NCBI RefSeq assembly: GCF_001570525.1
Contig: NZ_BBXC01000008.1
Location: forward strand, 353,216 to 417,215
Source: Herbidospora sakaeratensis
GTDB taxonomy: Bacteria > Actinomycetota > Actinomycetes > Streptosporangiales > Streptosporangiaceae
Length of the DNA: 64,000 nt
Direction: 5' to 3'
The notes under the pieces were generated by a model, which was not told the DNA's origin, did not search any database, and was given only the letters and a program-made list of their open reading frames with translations. The position numbers were made by a program, and so were the translations under genes. Numbering within the stretch: position 1 is the stretch's first letter; every line of letters begins with the position of its first letter. This document shows, in pieces, positions 54,683 to 63,194 of this stretch.

Positions 54683-54710
54683 CGGCGGTCATCCACGAGG
54701 GTGACCGCCG
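54683..54710 (+). terminator. Hairpin between the two metallopeptidase genes
   Basis: CGGCGGTCA (54683-54691) and TGACCGCCG (54702-54710), a perfect 9-bp stem with 10-nt loop, 10 bp after the stop codon. No T-run follows, and the next palindrome begins at its last base. Confidence 0.65.
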
Positions 54711-54727
54711 TAAATATGCATATTTAC
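54710..54727. promoter_or_regulatory. AT-rich 18-bp perfect palindrome upstream of the second metallopeptidase
   Basis: GTAAATATGCATATTTAC is self-complementary over 18 bp and strikingly AT-rich for this genome. It lies 45 bp before the ATG at 54772, in the promoter region. It does not match Zur, IdeR or LexA boxes that I know. Probably an operator for an unknown dimeric repressor. Confidence 0.6.
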
Positions 54728-54771
54728 CCGACTTTACTCGCCAATAAGACCTGCAATATGGTCTGCAAACC

Positions 54772-55626
54772 ATGCGAAAACCCCTGATCGCACTGGCCTC
54801 CGGCGCGCTCTCCGTCCTCGTCGTGACGGGCTCCGCCGCCCCGGCCAACTCCTCTCCCCCGCCTCTGGCCGCCGCGCCGTCGACCGTGGCCGCCCCGGCC
54901 CCGATGGCCGCCGCACCCGCCGCCGCCAAGCGCGTGTTCCCCACGGTGCTGACGAAGAACCGGCTCTACCGGTCGGGCGCCGTCGACTCGTTCACCTGCT
55001 CCCCCGGCGAGCCACGCAAGGGCAGCGCGAACTCGCTCAAGACCTACCTGCTCAAGGTCGCCCGCTGCGTCAACCAGATGTACGCCCGCCAGTTCCAGGC
55101 GGCCGGCCTGGGCGCCTACCGGGTACCGAAGATCATCATCAGGGCCGCCGGCACCAAGACGCCGTGCGGCAAGCTCAGCAACACCTACACCGCGCACTAC
55201 TGCCCGTCGTCGCAGACCATCTACCAGTTCCTCCCGAAGGCCACGATCCGCAACCCGTGGGGCCTGACGCTGGCCAAGACCATGGCCCACGAGATCGGCC
55301 ACCACGCCCAGCAGCGCGCCGGCATCGTGCCGGCCTTCAACCGGCTCTACGCGCAGGCCCGCACCAAGACGGCCCGCAACTACCTGAGCCACCGGGTCGA
55401 GCAGCAGGCCGAGTGCATGGCCGGCGTCTTCCTCGGGGCGACGCAGGAGAGCCTGCCGGTCATCTTCGAGGAGTGGGACCAGGTCGTCGACTGGGCCGCC
55501 AAGCACGCCTCCGACACCGTCCACGGCAAGGGCCGCAACCAGGCCTTCTGGCTGGAGCGCGGCTTCGACTCGCAGTCGTTCCTGTCGTGCAACACCTGGA
55601 CCGCGTCCAACGCCCGGGTCGCCTAG
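54772..55626 (+). CDS. Secreted neutral zinc metallopeptidase (second of two)
   Basis: 284 aa. Signal peptide MRKPLIALASGALSVLVVTG followed by a long Ala/Pro-rich linker (to ~55). Zinc motif MAHEIGHHAQQRAG and the second ligand block RVEQQAECMAGVFLG match the first metallopeptidase in order and spacing. The mature domain begins like its neighbour (LTKNRLYRSG versus LTKNPIYASG). The pair arose by tandem duplication and diverged. Promoter region holds an 18-bp palindrome. Confidence 0.85.
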   Translation: MRKPLIALASGALSVLVVTGSAAPANSSPPPLAAAPSTVAAPAPMAAAPAAAKRVFPTVLTKNRLYRSGAVDSFTCSPGEPRKGSANSLKTYLLKVARCVNQMYARQFQAAGLGAYRVPKIIIRAAGTKTPCGKLSNTYTAHYCPSSQTIYQFLPKATIRNPWGLTLAKTMAHEIGHHAQQRAGIVPAFNRLYAQARTKTARNYLSHRVEQQAECMAGVFLGATQESLPVIFEEWDQVVDWAAKHASDTVHGKGRNQAFWLERGFDSQSFLSCNTWTASNARVA

Positions 55627-55677
55627 TCCTCCCGTCACGGACGATCCGGTACGGGAGCGGTTGACTATCCTGACGGG

Positions 55678-56157
55678 ATGGCGCCCTCCCGTACCGAACC
55701 GGATCTGTCCTTCCTGCTCGACCACACCAGCCACGTGCTGCGGACCCGGATGGCGGCGGCGCTGGCGGAGATCGGGCTGACCGCCCGCATGCACTGCGTG
55801 CTCGTGCACGCCCTCGAAGAGGAGCGCACCCAGATCCAGCTCGCCGAGATCGGCGACATGGACAAGACCACGATGGTGGTCACCGTCGACGCGCTGGAGC
55901 AGGCGGGCCTGGCCGAGCGGCGGCCGTCGAGCACCGACCGGCGGGCCCGGATCATCGCCGTCACCGAGAAGGGCGCCGAGGTCGCCGCGCAGAGTCAGGG
56001 CATCGCCGACCGCGTCCACCGCGAGGCGCTCGACACCCTGTCCGAAGAGGAGGGGCGCACCCTCGTCGGGCTGCTGACCCGGCTGACGCGGGGACATCTG
56101 GCCACCCCCGTCGAGGCCCCCCAGAACGCGCGCCGGGCCCGGCAACGCGCCCGATAA
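55678..56157 (+). CDS. MarR-family regulator
   Basis: 159 aa winged-helix protein: LSFLLDHTSHVLRTRMAAAL, recognition region IQLAEIGDMDKTTMVVTVDALEQ and wing RRPSSTDRRARIIAVTEKG. It lies 60 bp upstream of an MFS exporter gene in the same direction, a standard repressor/efflux arrangement. Ligand unknown. GTTGACTATCC upstream of the ATG at 55678 offers a possible promoter. Confidence 0.9.
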   Translation: MAPSRTEPDLSFLLDHTSHVLRTRMAAALAEIGLTARMHCVLVHALEEERTQIQLAEIGDMDKTTMVVTVDALEQAGLAERRPSSTDRRARIIAVTEKGAEVAAQSQGIADRVHREALDTLSEEEGRTLVGLLTRLTRGHLATPVEAPQNARRARQRAR

Positions 56158-56217
56158 TCGTCTGCAACAAAACTATCTGCTACGGTCGCTTCTGTTCCCC
56201 CCGAACAGGAGACGACC

Positions 56218-57639
56218 ATGTCCCGTTGGCTCGCGTTGGCGGTCCTGTCGACCGCCATGCTGATGACCATCCTCGACGGCAGCATCGTGACCGTGGCGCT
56301 GCCCGCCATCCAGCACGACCTCGGCTTCACCTCCGCGGCCCTGAGCTGGACCGTCAACGCCTACCTCATCCCCTTCGGCGGCCTGCTCCTGCTGTCCGGA
56401 CGGCTCGGCGACCTGATCGGCCGCAAACGCGTGTTCCTCGCCGGGAACGCCGTCTTCGTCGCGGCCTCCCTGCTGGCCGGGCTGGCCGGCAGCCCCGAAA
56501 CGCTGATCGCCGCCCGGTTCCTGCAGGGCGCGGGCAGCGCGCTGGCCTCGTCGGTCGTGCTGGGCATCCTGGTGACGCTGTTCACCGACCCCGCCGAACG
56601 GGCGAAGGCGATCGGCGTGTTCAGCTTCACCGGCGCGGCCGGTGCCTCCATCGGGCAGGTGCTCGGCGGGGTGCTCACCGACACGCTCGACTGGCACTGG
56701 ATCTTCTTCATCAACGTGCCGATCGGGCTGGCCACGATCGGGCTCGCCGTCAGGGCGCTGCCCGCCGAGCGCGGCACCGGCCTGTCCGCCGGGGCCGACG
56801 TCGCCGGAGCGGCGCTGGTCACCGCCGGGCTGATGCTGGGCGTCTACACCGTGGTCGGCGTCCAGGGGCACGACGCCGGGCAGACCCTCGTCTACGGCGG
56901 GCTGTCGGTGCTGCTGCTGGCCGGGTTCTTCGTGCGCCAGACGAGCGCGCGCACCCCACTGATGCCGCTGCGGGTGTTCCGGTCGAGGAACGTGTCGGGC
57001 GCGAACGCGGTGCAGATCCTCGCGTTGTCGGCGATGTTCTCGTTCCAGATCCTGGTCGCCCTCTACATGCAGCGGGTGCTCGGCTACGGCGCGCTGGCCA
57101 CGGGCCTGGCCATGCTGCCGGCCGCCGTCGCCATCGGCGGGGTGTCGCTGTTCGTCTCGGCCCGGCTCAACAACCGCTACGGCGCGCGGACCGTGCTGCT
57201 CGCCGGGCTGGTGCTGCTGGTGGCCGCGATGGGCTGGCTGACCCGCGTGCCGGTCGACGCGGTCTACGTCACCGACCTGCTGCCGGTGATGGTGCTGATC
57301 GCCGGGGGCGGGCTGGTGCTGCCCGCCCTGACGAACCTCGGCATGTCGGACGCCCGCGACGACGACGCCGGGCTGGCCTCGGGCCTGTTCAACACCACCC
57401 AGCAGATCGGCATGGCCCTCGGCGTGGCGGTGCTCTCGACGCTGGCGGCCGGCCGCACCGAGGGCCTGCTCGGCGGGGGCGCGCCGGAGGCGGTCGCGCT
57501 GACCGAGGGCTACCGGCTGGCGTTCACCGTGTCGGCGGGGCTGCTCGCGGTCGCCTTCGTCGTGGCCCTGGCGGTGCTGCGCCCGGTCAGACGCTCATCC
57601 GCGCGAGCACCTCAAGAGGGTCGGCGAGTACCTTCGTGA
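56218..57639 (+). CDS. DHA2-type MFS drug exporter
   Basis: 473 aa with about 14 membrane helices. Motif A reads GRLGDLIGRKRVFLAGN, motif C-like GAAGASIGQVLGGVLTDTLD, and the start LDGSIVTVALPAIQHDLGF contains the D1 motif of the EmrB/QacA group. It exports drugs or toxic metabolites by proton antiport; control by the MarR protein is likely. A CTGTTC-CCCCC-GAACAG hairpin (56192-56208) touches the ribosome site AGGAG. Its 3' end overlaps the ROK gene by 53 bp, convergently. Confidence 0.9.
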   Translation: MSRWLALAVLSTAMLMTILDGSIVTVALPAIQHDLGFTSAALSWTVNAYLIPFGGLLLLSGRLGDLIGRKRVFLAGNAVFVAASLLAGLAGSPETLIAARFLQGAGSALASSVVLGILVTLFTDPAERAKAIGVFSFTGAAGASIGQVLGGVLTDTLDWHWIFFINVPIGLATIGLAVRALPAERGTGLSAGADVAGAALVTAGLMLGVYTVVGVQGHDAGQTLVYGGLSVLLLAGFFVRQTSARTPLMPLRVFRSRNVSGANAVQILALSAMFSFQILVALYMQRVLGYGALATGLAMLPAAVAIGGVSLFVSARLNNRYGARTVLLAGLVLLVAAMGWLTRVPVDAVYVTDLLPVMVLIAGGGLVLPALTNLGMSDARDDDAGLASGLFNTTQQIGMALGVAVLSTLAAGRTEGLLGGGAPEAVALTEGYRLAFTVSAGLLAVAFVVALAVLRPVRRSSARAPQEGRRVPS

Positions 57640-58849
57640 ACGCCAGCTCGGCGGCCCCGACCAGCGTCGCGTCGTCGCCGAGCTCCGAGGTGCGCAGCCG
57701 CAGGGTCTCCCGCAGCGCGGGGTGGGTGGCCAGGTTGAGGCGGCTGCGGACCTGCGCGGCCGAGCCGAGATAGATCTCGCGCAGGGTGCCGCCGAAGATG
57801 ACGACCTCGGGGTTGAAGACGTTCACCAGGTTGGCGACGCCGATGCCCAGCCAGTCGCCCACGCGGTGGAGCGCGTCCTGAGCGATTATGTCGCCGCGGT
57901 CGGCCGCCTCGACCACCGCGTGGATGCCGTCGCGGCCCCGGCCGGCCGCCAGGCGCTGGATGCCGGAGCTGCCGGCGAGTTCGAGCAGCGCCCGCTCCCC
58001 CACCTCGGCCTCCAGGCAGCCGTGGGAGCCGCAGCCGCAGGCCCGGCCGCCGGGGTTGACCACCATGTGGCCGACCTCGCCGCCGTAACCGGCCGCGCCG
58101 CCGAGCAGCTGGCCGTTGACCACGATGCCGCCGCCGATGCCGACGTCGCCGTGCAGGTAGACGAGGTCGCGGCAGCCGGTGCCGGTGCCCCGGGTGTGCT
58201 CGGCGAGCGCGCCCAGGTTGGCGTCGTTGCCGACGGTCACCGGCAGGCCCATCGCCAGGCGCTTGGACAGCTCCTCGCCGAACGGGCCGTCCTCCATCTC
58301 GAGGTTGGGGCTGAACCGGACGAGGCCGTCGGTCTTGCGGACCGCGCCGCAGAACGCCGCCGCCGCGCCGACGCAGACGGTGTCGGCCCGGGTCTTGCGG
58401 TGCATCTGGCGGGCGAACCCGGCCAGCGTGGCGACCGACTCGTTGAGGTCGAAGGCGCCGCGCGGGCGCACCGCCCAGCGGCGGTCGAGGATGACCCCGC
58501 CCAGTCCGACGCGGGCCGCGACCAGCCGGTCGACGCCCACGTCGAAGGCGAGCACGTAGACCCGCGAGGACTCGGGCCGGACCACCAGCGAGGGGCGGCC
58601 GGCCCGGCCGGTCTCCTTCGGCAGTTCCTCGCGCACCAGACCGGCCGCGGTGAGGTCGGCCGTCAGCGCCATGATGGTGCTGCGGTTCAGGCCCATGCGG
58701 CTGGTCAGTTCGGCCCGCGAGGTCGGCCCGCCGAGGTGGACGTGGCGCAGCAGGGTGCCGAGGTTGTGCCTGCGGATCTCCTCCTGAGAGGGACCTGCGC
58801 GCAGCATGCGTCCTGCCTCTGGTGCCGGGGGGTCGTCGTTCGCGCTCAC
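57587..58849 (-). CDS. ROK-family transcriptional regulator (NagC/XylR-like)
   Basis: 420 aa. N-terminal winged helix (NLGTLLRHVHLGGPTSRAEL, MGLNRSTIMALTADL) then a sugar-kinase-like ROK domain. The zinc motif CGCGSHGCLEAEVG is intact, and so are GDVGIGGGIVVNGQLLGGAAG and GHMVVNP. GTG at 58849 starts one base after the permease stop; ATG at 58807 is a shorter option. Encoded as the last gene of a pentose-type ABC operon, so it probably senses that sugar and controls the operon. Confidence 0.88.
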   Translation of the reverse strand: MSANDDPPAPEAGRMLRAGPSQEEIRRHNLGTLLRHVHLGGPTSRAELTSRMGLNRSTIMALTADLTAAGLVREELPKETGRAGRPSLVVRPESSRVYVLAFDVGVDRLVAARVGLGGVILDRRWAVRPRGAFDLNESVATLAGFARQMHRKTRADTVCVGAAAAFCGAVRKTDGLVRFSPNLEMEDGPFGEELSKRLAMGLPVTVGNDANLGALAEHTRGTGTGCRDLVYLHGDVGIGGGIVVNGQLLGGAAGYGGEVGHMVVNPGGRACGCGSHGCLEAEVGERALLELAGSSGIQRLAAGRGRDGIHAVVEAADRGDIIAQDALHRVGDWLGIGVANLVNVFNPEVVIFGGTLREIYLGSAAQVRSRLNLATHPALRETLRLRTSELGDDATLVGAAELAFTKVLADPLEVLARMSV

Positions 58850-58850
58850 C

Positions 58851-60104
58851 CTATCGGCGGCCGGATGCCGACGCCCGCTTACGGGAGAGGGCGTCCACAC
58901 CCGCCGCGAGCAGCAGCACCGCGCCGGTGACCACGTACTTCACGCTGGAGCTGTAGCCCATCAGGCCCATGCCGTTGATGACGACCGCGACGACCGCGCC
59001 GCCGAGGATGGCGTCGAGGGCCCGGCCCTTGCCGCCGAACAGCGACGTGCCGCCGATGACCGCCGCGCCGACCGCGAACAGCAGCACGTTGCTGCCGCCC
59101 GTGTTCGGGTCGACGGAGTTGGCGCGGGAGGCCGCGATGATGCCGCCGACGGAGGCCATGAAGGAACAGATGACGAACGCGGAGATCTTGATCCGGTCGA
59201 CGTTGATGCCGGCCCGGCGGGCCGCCTCGGCGTTGCCGCCGACGGCGTAGATGTGCCGGCCGAACCGGGTGCGGCGCAGCACGAACGTCCAGACCAGCAG
59301 CAGCACCAGGATGATCGGCACCACGACCGGCACGCCCGTCAGGGAGATGACGCCCGGGTTGCGGCTGCGCTCCAGGTTCAGCACCCACACCGCGAAGCCC
59401 GACGCGACGGCGAGGGCGCCGACGCGGACGGCGATCAGCGACAGCGGGTCGGCCACCAGGCCCCGGCCCGCCCTGCGGCGGTTGTTGAGCAGCTGGAGAC
59501 CGGCGTAGGCGAGCACGCCCACGATCACGAGCGCCCAGCCGAGCCACGGGTACATGTTCTCGTTGGCGACGGCCAGGATGACCGAGTCGCGGATCGAGAT
59601 GTTGGTGCCCTCGTCGAGCAGGATCAGCACGACGCCCTGGAAGGCCAGGAACGCGGCCAGCGTCACGACGAACGACGGGATGCCGAGCTTGGCCACCAGC
59701 CAGCCGATGATCAGGCCGATCACGACGCCGACGAGCATCGCGGCCGCCACGGCGGCGTACCAGGGCCAGCCCTCGTTGGTGAGCAGCACGCCGAGGAAGG
59801 CCGCGCAGACGCCGGAGGCGAAGCCCGCCGACAGGTCGATCTCGCCCAGCAGCAGGACGAAGACCAGGCCCATCGCGATGACGGTGACGCCCGCCCCCTG
59901 GGTGAACAGGTTGGCGAAGTTGACCGGCGACAGGAAGACCGGGGAGAGGATCGCGAAGACCGTGCACAGCACGATGAGCCCGATGACCGCCGGGAGGGCG
60001 CCGAGTTCACCTCCGCGCACCCGCTCCACGTAGTCGCGGACCTGCTTGTTCAGCCCGGCGGACGGCGCGACGGCCTTCTCCTCCGGGGCGGTTGTGGTGG
60101 TCAT
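58851..60104 (-). CDS. Sugar ABC transporter permease (XylH-like)
   Basis: 417 aa with about ten membrane spans. VTVIAMGLVFVLLLGEIDLS is the RbsC/XylH family signature, and FGRHIYAVGGNAEAARRAGI is the ATPase-contact loop. Longer than RbsC and with a mid-protein extension (RRRAGRGLVADPLSLIAVR), as in xylose permeases. Start ATG at 60104 overlaps the ATPase stop (ATGA). Works with the ATPase and binding protein encoded upstream. Confidence 0.92.
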   Translation of the reverse strand: MTTTTAPEEKAVAPSAGLNKQVRDYVERVRGGELGALPAVIGLIVLCTVFAILSPVFLSPVNFANLFTQGAGVTVIAMGLVFVLLLGEIDLSAGFASGVCAAFLGVLLTNEGWPWYAAVAAAMLVGVVIGLIIGWLVAKLGIPSFVVTLAAFLAFQGVVLILLDEGTNISIRDSVILAVANENMYPWLGWALVIVGVLAYAGLQLLNNRRRAGRGLVADPLSLIAVRVGALAVASGFAVWVLNLERSRNPGVISLTGVPVVVPIILVLLLVWTFVLRRTRFGRHIYAVGGNAEAARRAGINVDRIKISAFVICSFMASVGGIIAASRANSVDPNTGGSNVLLFAVGAAVIGGTSLFGGKGRALDAILGGAVVAVVINGMGLMGYSSSVKYVVTGAVLLLAAGVDALSRKRASASGRR

Positions 60105-60877
60105 GCGGTCGCTTCCTTGCCGTTCTGCAGGCCGAGCTCCCCGCTGCGCCCGGCCGTGATGAGCTCCACGATCTGGGAGTGGGTGACGTCGGAGGTCTTC
60201 ACCTGGGCGGCCATGCGGCCGAGGTACAACGCGGCGATCCGGTCGGAGACCGCGAAGACGTCGTTCATGTTGTGCGAGATGAGCACGACCGCGAGGCCCT
60301 TGTCGGCCAGACGGCGGACCAGCTCCAGGACCTGCGCGGTCTGCGCGACGCCCAGAGCGGCGGTCGGTTCGTCGAGGATGACGACCTTGCTGTTCCACAG
60401 GACGGCCTTGGCGATGGCGACCGTCTGCCGCTGGCCGCCGGACAGGCTGGAGACGTGCTGGCGGAGGGACTTGACCGTCCGGACCGAGAGGCCCACGAGG
60501 GTCTTGGCCGCCATCTCCTCCATCGTGTCCTCGTCGAGGACCAGGCCGCGCTTGCGCTCCCGGCCGAGGAACATGTTCTGGACGATGTCGAGGTTGTCGC
60601 AGAGCGCGAGGTCCTGGTAGACGATCTCGACGCCGAGGGCGGCCGCGTCGCGGGGGCCGCCGACGCTGACCTGCCTGCCCTCGAAGTAGTACTCGCCCGA
60701 GTCGAAGGGGTGAATGCCCCCGATGCACTTGACGAGGGTGGACTTACCGGCGCCGTTGTCGCCGACAAGAGCGGTCACCTCTCCGGGATACACCGAAAAG
60801 GCGACATCGTGAAGAACCTGCACGGGGCCGAAACTCTTGTCGATTCCGCGCAGTTCCAGAACGGGTGCCGTGGACAC
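60101..60877 (-). CDS. Sugar ABC transporter ATP-binding protein
   Basis: 258 aa, a single ABC domain: Walker A GDNGAGKSTLVKCIGG, signature LSGGQRQTVAIAKAV, Walker B VVILDEPTAALGV, switch His in ISHNMNDVFA. The FDSGEYYFEGRQV and IVYQDLALCDNLDIVQNMFL segments are those of the XylG/RbsA-type, but only one ABC half is present. It must therefore act as a homodimer, as in other actinobacterial CUT2 systems. GTG or ATG at 60877; 78 bp downstream of the binding-protein gene. Confidence 0.93.
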   Translation of the reverse strand: MSTAPVLELRGIDKSFGPVQVLHDVAFSVYPGEVTALVGDNGAGKSTLVKCIGGIHPFDSGEYYFEGRQVSVGGPRDAAALGVEIVYQDLALCDNLDIVQNMFLGRERKRGLVLDEDTMEEMAAKTLVGLSVRTVKSLRQHVSSLSGGQRQTVAIAKAVLWNSKVVILDEPTAALGVAQTAQVLELVRRLADKGLAVVLISHNMNDVFAVSDRIAALYLGRMAAQVKTSDVTHSQIVELITAGRSGELGLQNGKEATA

Positions 60878-60954
60878 GATGGGCTACTCCTGGTTCCAGA
60901 GAGAGGGGTACGGCCCACGCGCCGAGCGTGCGTGGGCCGTACCCCCGGAATGAC

Positions 60955-62085
60955 TTAGCTGATTCCGGCTTCGGTGCACATGGCGGCGAAGTCGCCCGTG
61001 CAGAGCTCTTCCTTCGTGACGTAGCCGTCGGCGACGACGTCCTTCACGTTCTCCTTGTAGATGGCGACCGGGGTCAGCAGGACGGCCGGCACGTCGGCGC
61101 CGGTCTCGGTGTCCTTGACGGTGCCGGTGGCGGCGGGCTTCTCACCCTTGGCCAGGGCGATGGCCAGCTGCGCGGTGGCGTCGGCCTCCTGCTTGACGGC
61201 CTTGTAGACGGTCATGCACTGGTCGCCGGCGAGGATGTTCTGCAGGCCCTGCGCGGTGGCGTCCTGGCCGGTGACCGGGACCTTGCCGTTGAGGTTGTTC
61301 TTCTTCAGCACCGCGATGGCGGCGTTGCCGAGGCCGTCGTTCGCGGCGAGCACGCCGGCGATCTTCGGCTCCTTGGTGAGCTGCTGCTCGAAGAGGGTGC
61401 CGGCCTGGGCGTTGTCCCAGTCGGGAACCGAGTCCTCCGGGCCCTTGACGTAGTCGCCCGAGTCGAACTTCGGCTTGAGCACGCCGTCGTAGCCCTCCTT
61501 GAAGAGGGTGGCGTTGTTGTCGGTCGGCGAGCCGTTCAGGTAGGAGATGATCGGCTTCTCGGCCTTGGCGTCGTCGAGGCACTTCGACAGGCCCTCGCCC
61601 TGGAGCTTGCCCACGGCGGTGTTGTCGAAGGAGACGTAGTAGTCGGCCTTGCCGCCGAGGGTGAGGCGGTCGTAGTCGATGGTGGCGATGCCCTGGGCCT
61701 TGGCCTTGTCGAGGACGGCCTTGCCGGTGCCCGAGTCGAGGTTGACGATCGCGAGCACGGTCACGCCGCCGGTGATCATCTGGTCGGCGATGGTCTGGAA
61801 CTGGGTCTTGTCACCCTGGGCGTTCTGGATGTCGTAGGCGACACCCGCGGCCTTGAACGCCTCTTCGAGGTACTTGCGGTCGGCGGTCTCCCACCGGGCG
61901 GAGGACTTGCTGTCGGGGAGGATGACGCCGATCTTGCCCTGGGCGGGCGCGGCGGCGGACGTCGCGGGGGCGGCGCCGGTCGTCTCCGGAGCTGCACCGG
62001 TGCCCTCGTCACCCCCGCCACACGCGGTGAGACCGAGGGAAAGGGCCGCGAAGGCGGCGCCGATGCTGAGGATCCCCTTGCGCAT
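60955..62085 (-). CDS. Sugar-binding lipoprotein (xylose/ribose type)
   Basis: 376 aa. Signal peptide MRKGILSIGAAFAALSLGL with lipobox LTACGG. The mature protein is a type I periplasmic binding protein: KIGVILPDSKSSARWETADR, VLAIVNLDSGTGKAVLDKAK, YYVSFDNTAVGKLQGEGLSK and GVLAANDGLGNAAIAVLKK, close to XylF/ChvE. First gene of the operon with ATPase, permease and ROK regulator. Two inverted repeats lie upstream (62148-62183). Confidence 0.93.
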   Translation of the reverse strand: MRKGILSIGAAFAALSLGLTACGGGDEGTGAAPETTGAAPATSAAAPAQGKIGVILPDSKSSARWETADRKYLEEAFKAAGVAYDIQNAQGDKTQFQTIADQMITGGVTVLAIVNLDSGTGKAVLDKAKAQGIATIDYDRLTLGGKADYYVSFDNTAVGKLQGEGLSKCLDDAKAEKPIISYLNGSPTDNNATLFKEGYDGVLKPKFDSGDYVKGPEDSVPDWDNAQAGTLFEQQLTKEPKIAGVLAANDGLGNAAIAVLKKNNLNGKVPVTGQDATAQGLQNILAGDQCMTVYKAVKQEADATAQLAIALAKGEKPAATGTVKDTETGADVPAVLLTPVAIYKENVKDVVADGYVTKEELCTGDFAAMCTEAGIS

Positions 62086-62147
62086 GATGCGTGGGTCCTT
62101 TCTGGCCGGGGGTCTATCGGGGGGTGTGACTCACCTAATGGGTGAAT

Positions 62148-62183
62148 GTTGTTTGAGACAACGTAAGCCCAAGGGAACTTGGG
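62148..62183. promoter_or_regulatory. Two inverted repeats upstream of the sugar ABC operon
   Basis: GTTGT-TTGAG-ACAAC (62148-62162) and CCCAAG-GGAA-CTTGGG (62168-62183) are perfect inverted repeats 63-98 bp upstream of the binding-protein start. Either could be the operator of the ROK regulator encoded in the operon. Confidence 0.45.
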
Positions 62184-62273
62184 GGAAAGACACGGGACGG
62201 TAACGTTTGTTGCCCGGGGTAACAATGGAGAAACGTACCCGCAAAGAAGCCGGAGTCCCCACCAAGGCCGGGT

Positions 62274-62312
62274 AAAAACCGTCAAGCCGCCCAGGTCACA
62301 GACCTGAGCGGC
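62274..62312 (-). terminator. Intrinsic terminator at the end of the relic region
   Basis: On the minus strand GCCGCTCAGGTC-TGT-GACCTGGGCGGC makes a 12-bp stem with a triloop (one G-U pair), followed by TTGACGGTTTTT. It follows the SdpI-like relic and shows that this stretch was once a transcription unit ending here. Confidence 0.75.
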
Positions 62313-62807
62313 GCGCGGTGAGCGGATGACGGCGGGCGCGTCAGCGCATCCGGGCCGCCGCGCGCCGCCGATCCCCACCGCGGCCGGCATGGGCGACACC
62401 CAGAACGCCGCCACCGCGCAGACCGCCCCCAGCACCACCATCGCGGCCCCGCCCCGGCGCTGCGAGCGCTGCCACGCCAGGGCCCATCGGCTCAGCGCGT
62501 CGTCGCCCCCGACGGCCGAGGGCGCGATCTTCGGCAGCACGTCGCCGAGCCCCATGAGCAGCACCCCGAACCCCACGGCGGCGGCCCGCTCCAGCGGGAA
62601 GCCGTGCCCGGCCGCGGTGAGCGTGTGCATCACGATGAGGACAGCGGCAGCAGCGTGAACAGCACGTTCATGGTCCGGACCTGCGCGTCGGGGCTGGCCA
62701 CCAGACGGGGGTCGACGTGCGGCCTGAGCCGGTTGCCGAGCTTCGTGGACGCGACCATGACCGCCGCGATGACCAGCGGCACCCCCGGGAGTCGCGGCGG
62801 TCGGCCG
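62313..62807 (-). pseudogene. Relic of an SdpI/DUF1648-like membrane protein gene
   Basis: One frame reads GVPLVIAAVMVASTKLGNRL, then RPHVDPRLVASPDAQVRTMN and VLFTLLPLS before a TGA. After a one-base shift near 62650 the homologous continuation is AAAAVLIVMHTLTAAGHG, then RAAAVGFGVLLMGLGDVLPK and RRGGAAMVVLGAVCAVAAFW. This helix order (residues -RPxVxxRLVASP-, -LGxVLPK-) is that of SdpI-type immunity or DUF1648 membrane proteins. The 5' part is missing and fused to LanKC remains. Confidence 0.6.
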
Positions 62808-63194
62808 GCTTCCCGAGGAACTCGTGCTCACGCTTCAACCGGCCGACCGCGTCGCGGCCCTTCTGGTCGAGCCCGGCGCCCGGCCGGGCCTCCTTCAGCA
62901 CGACCTTCCGGCCAGTGGCCTTCTCGGTCGCGACGTGGAGACCGCCGCCGTTGGAGAAGTGCAGGGCCGACTCGATCTCGTACGGGAAGTCGGCCGGCGC
63001 CTCCTTCGCCTGCCGCCCCTCCAGATGGGGCGCCAGCCAGGTCCTGCGGGCACACCCAGTCCGGGACATGGAAGACCGGGTCGCGCCGGGGCCGCCTCCC
63101 CAGCCTGCCGATAACCCGCCTGCGTCGCGGCCCAGGTGGGGGACTCGTCGCAGAAGAGGCGATCGGCGAAACAGTACTCGATGTATGGAGTTTC
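62808..63194 (-). pseudogene. Relic of a class III lanthionine synthetase gene (LanKC)
   Basis: Three frames hold consecutive pieces of a LanKC protein. PYIEYCFADRLFCDESPT near 63185 is the N-terminus. RRDPVFHVPDWVCP follows in a second frame. LAPHLEGRQAKEAPADFPYE with SALHFSNGGGLHVATEKATG and VVLKEARPGAGLDQKG then give the kinase N-lobe in a third. About 150 residues are missing between the first two pieces, the ATG is one base out of frame, and the gene stops at REHEFLGK. It cannot be functional. I see no lanthipeptide precursor or ABC gene beside it. Confidence 0.75.

Noticed and set aside
54710..54727. The AT-rich palindrome as a Zur box for the zinc peptidases
   Set aside because: The Zur consensus is of the TGAAAATCATTTTCA type; GTAAATATGCATATTTAC does not fit it.
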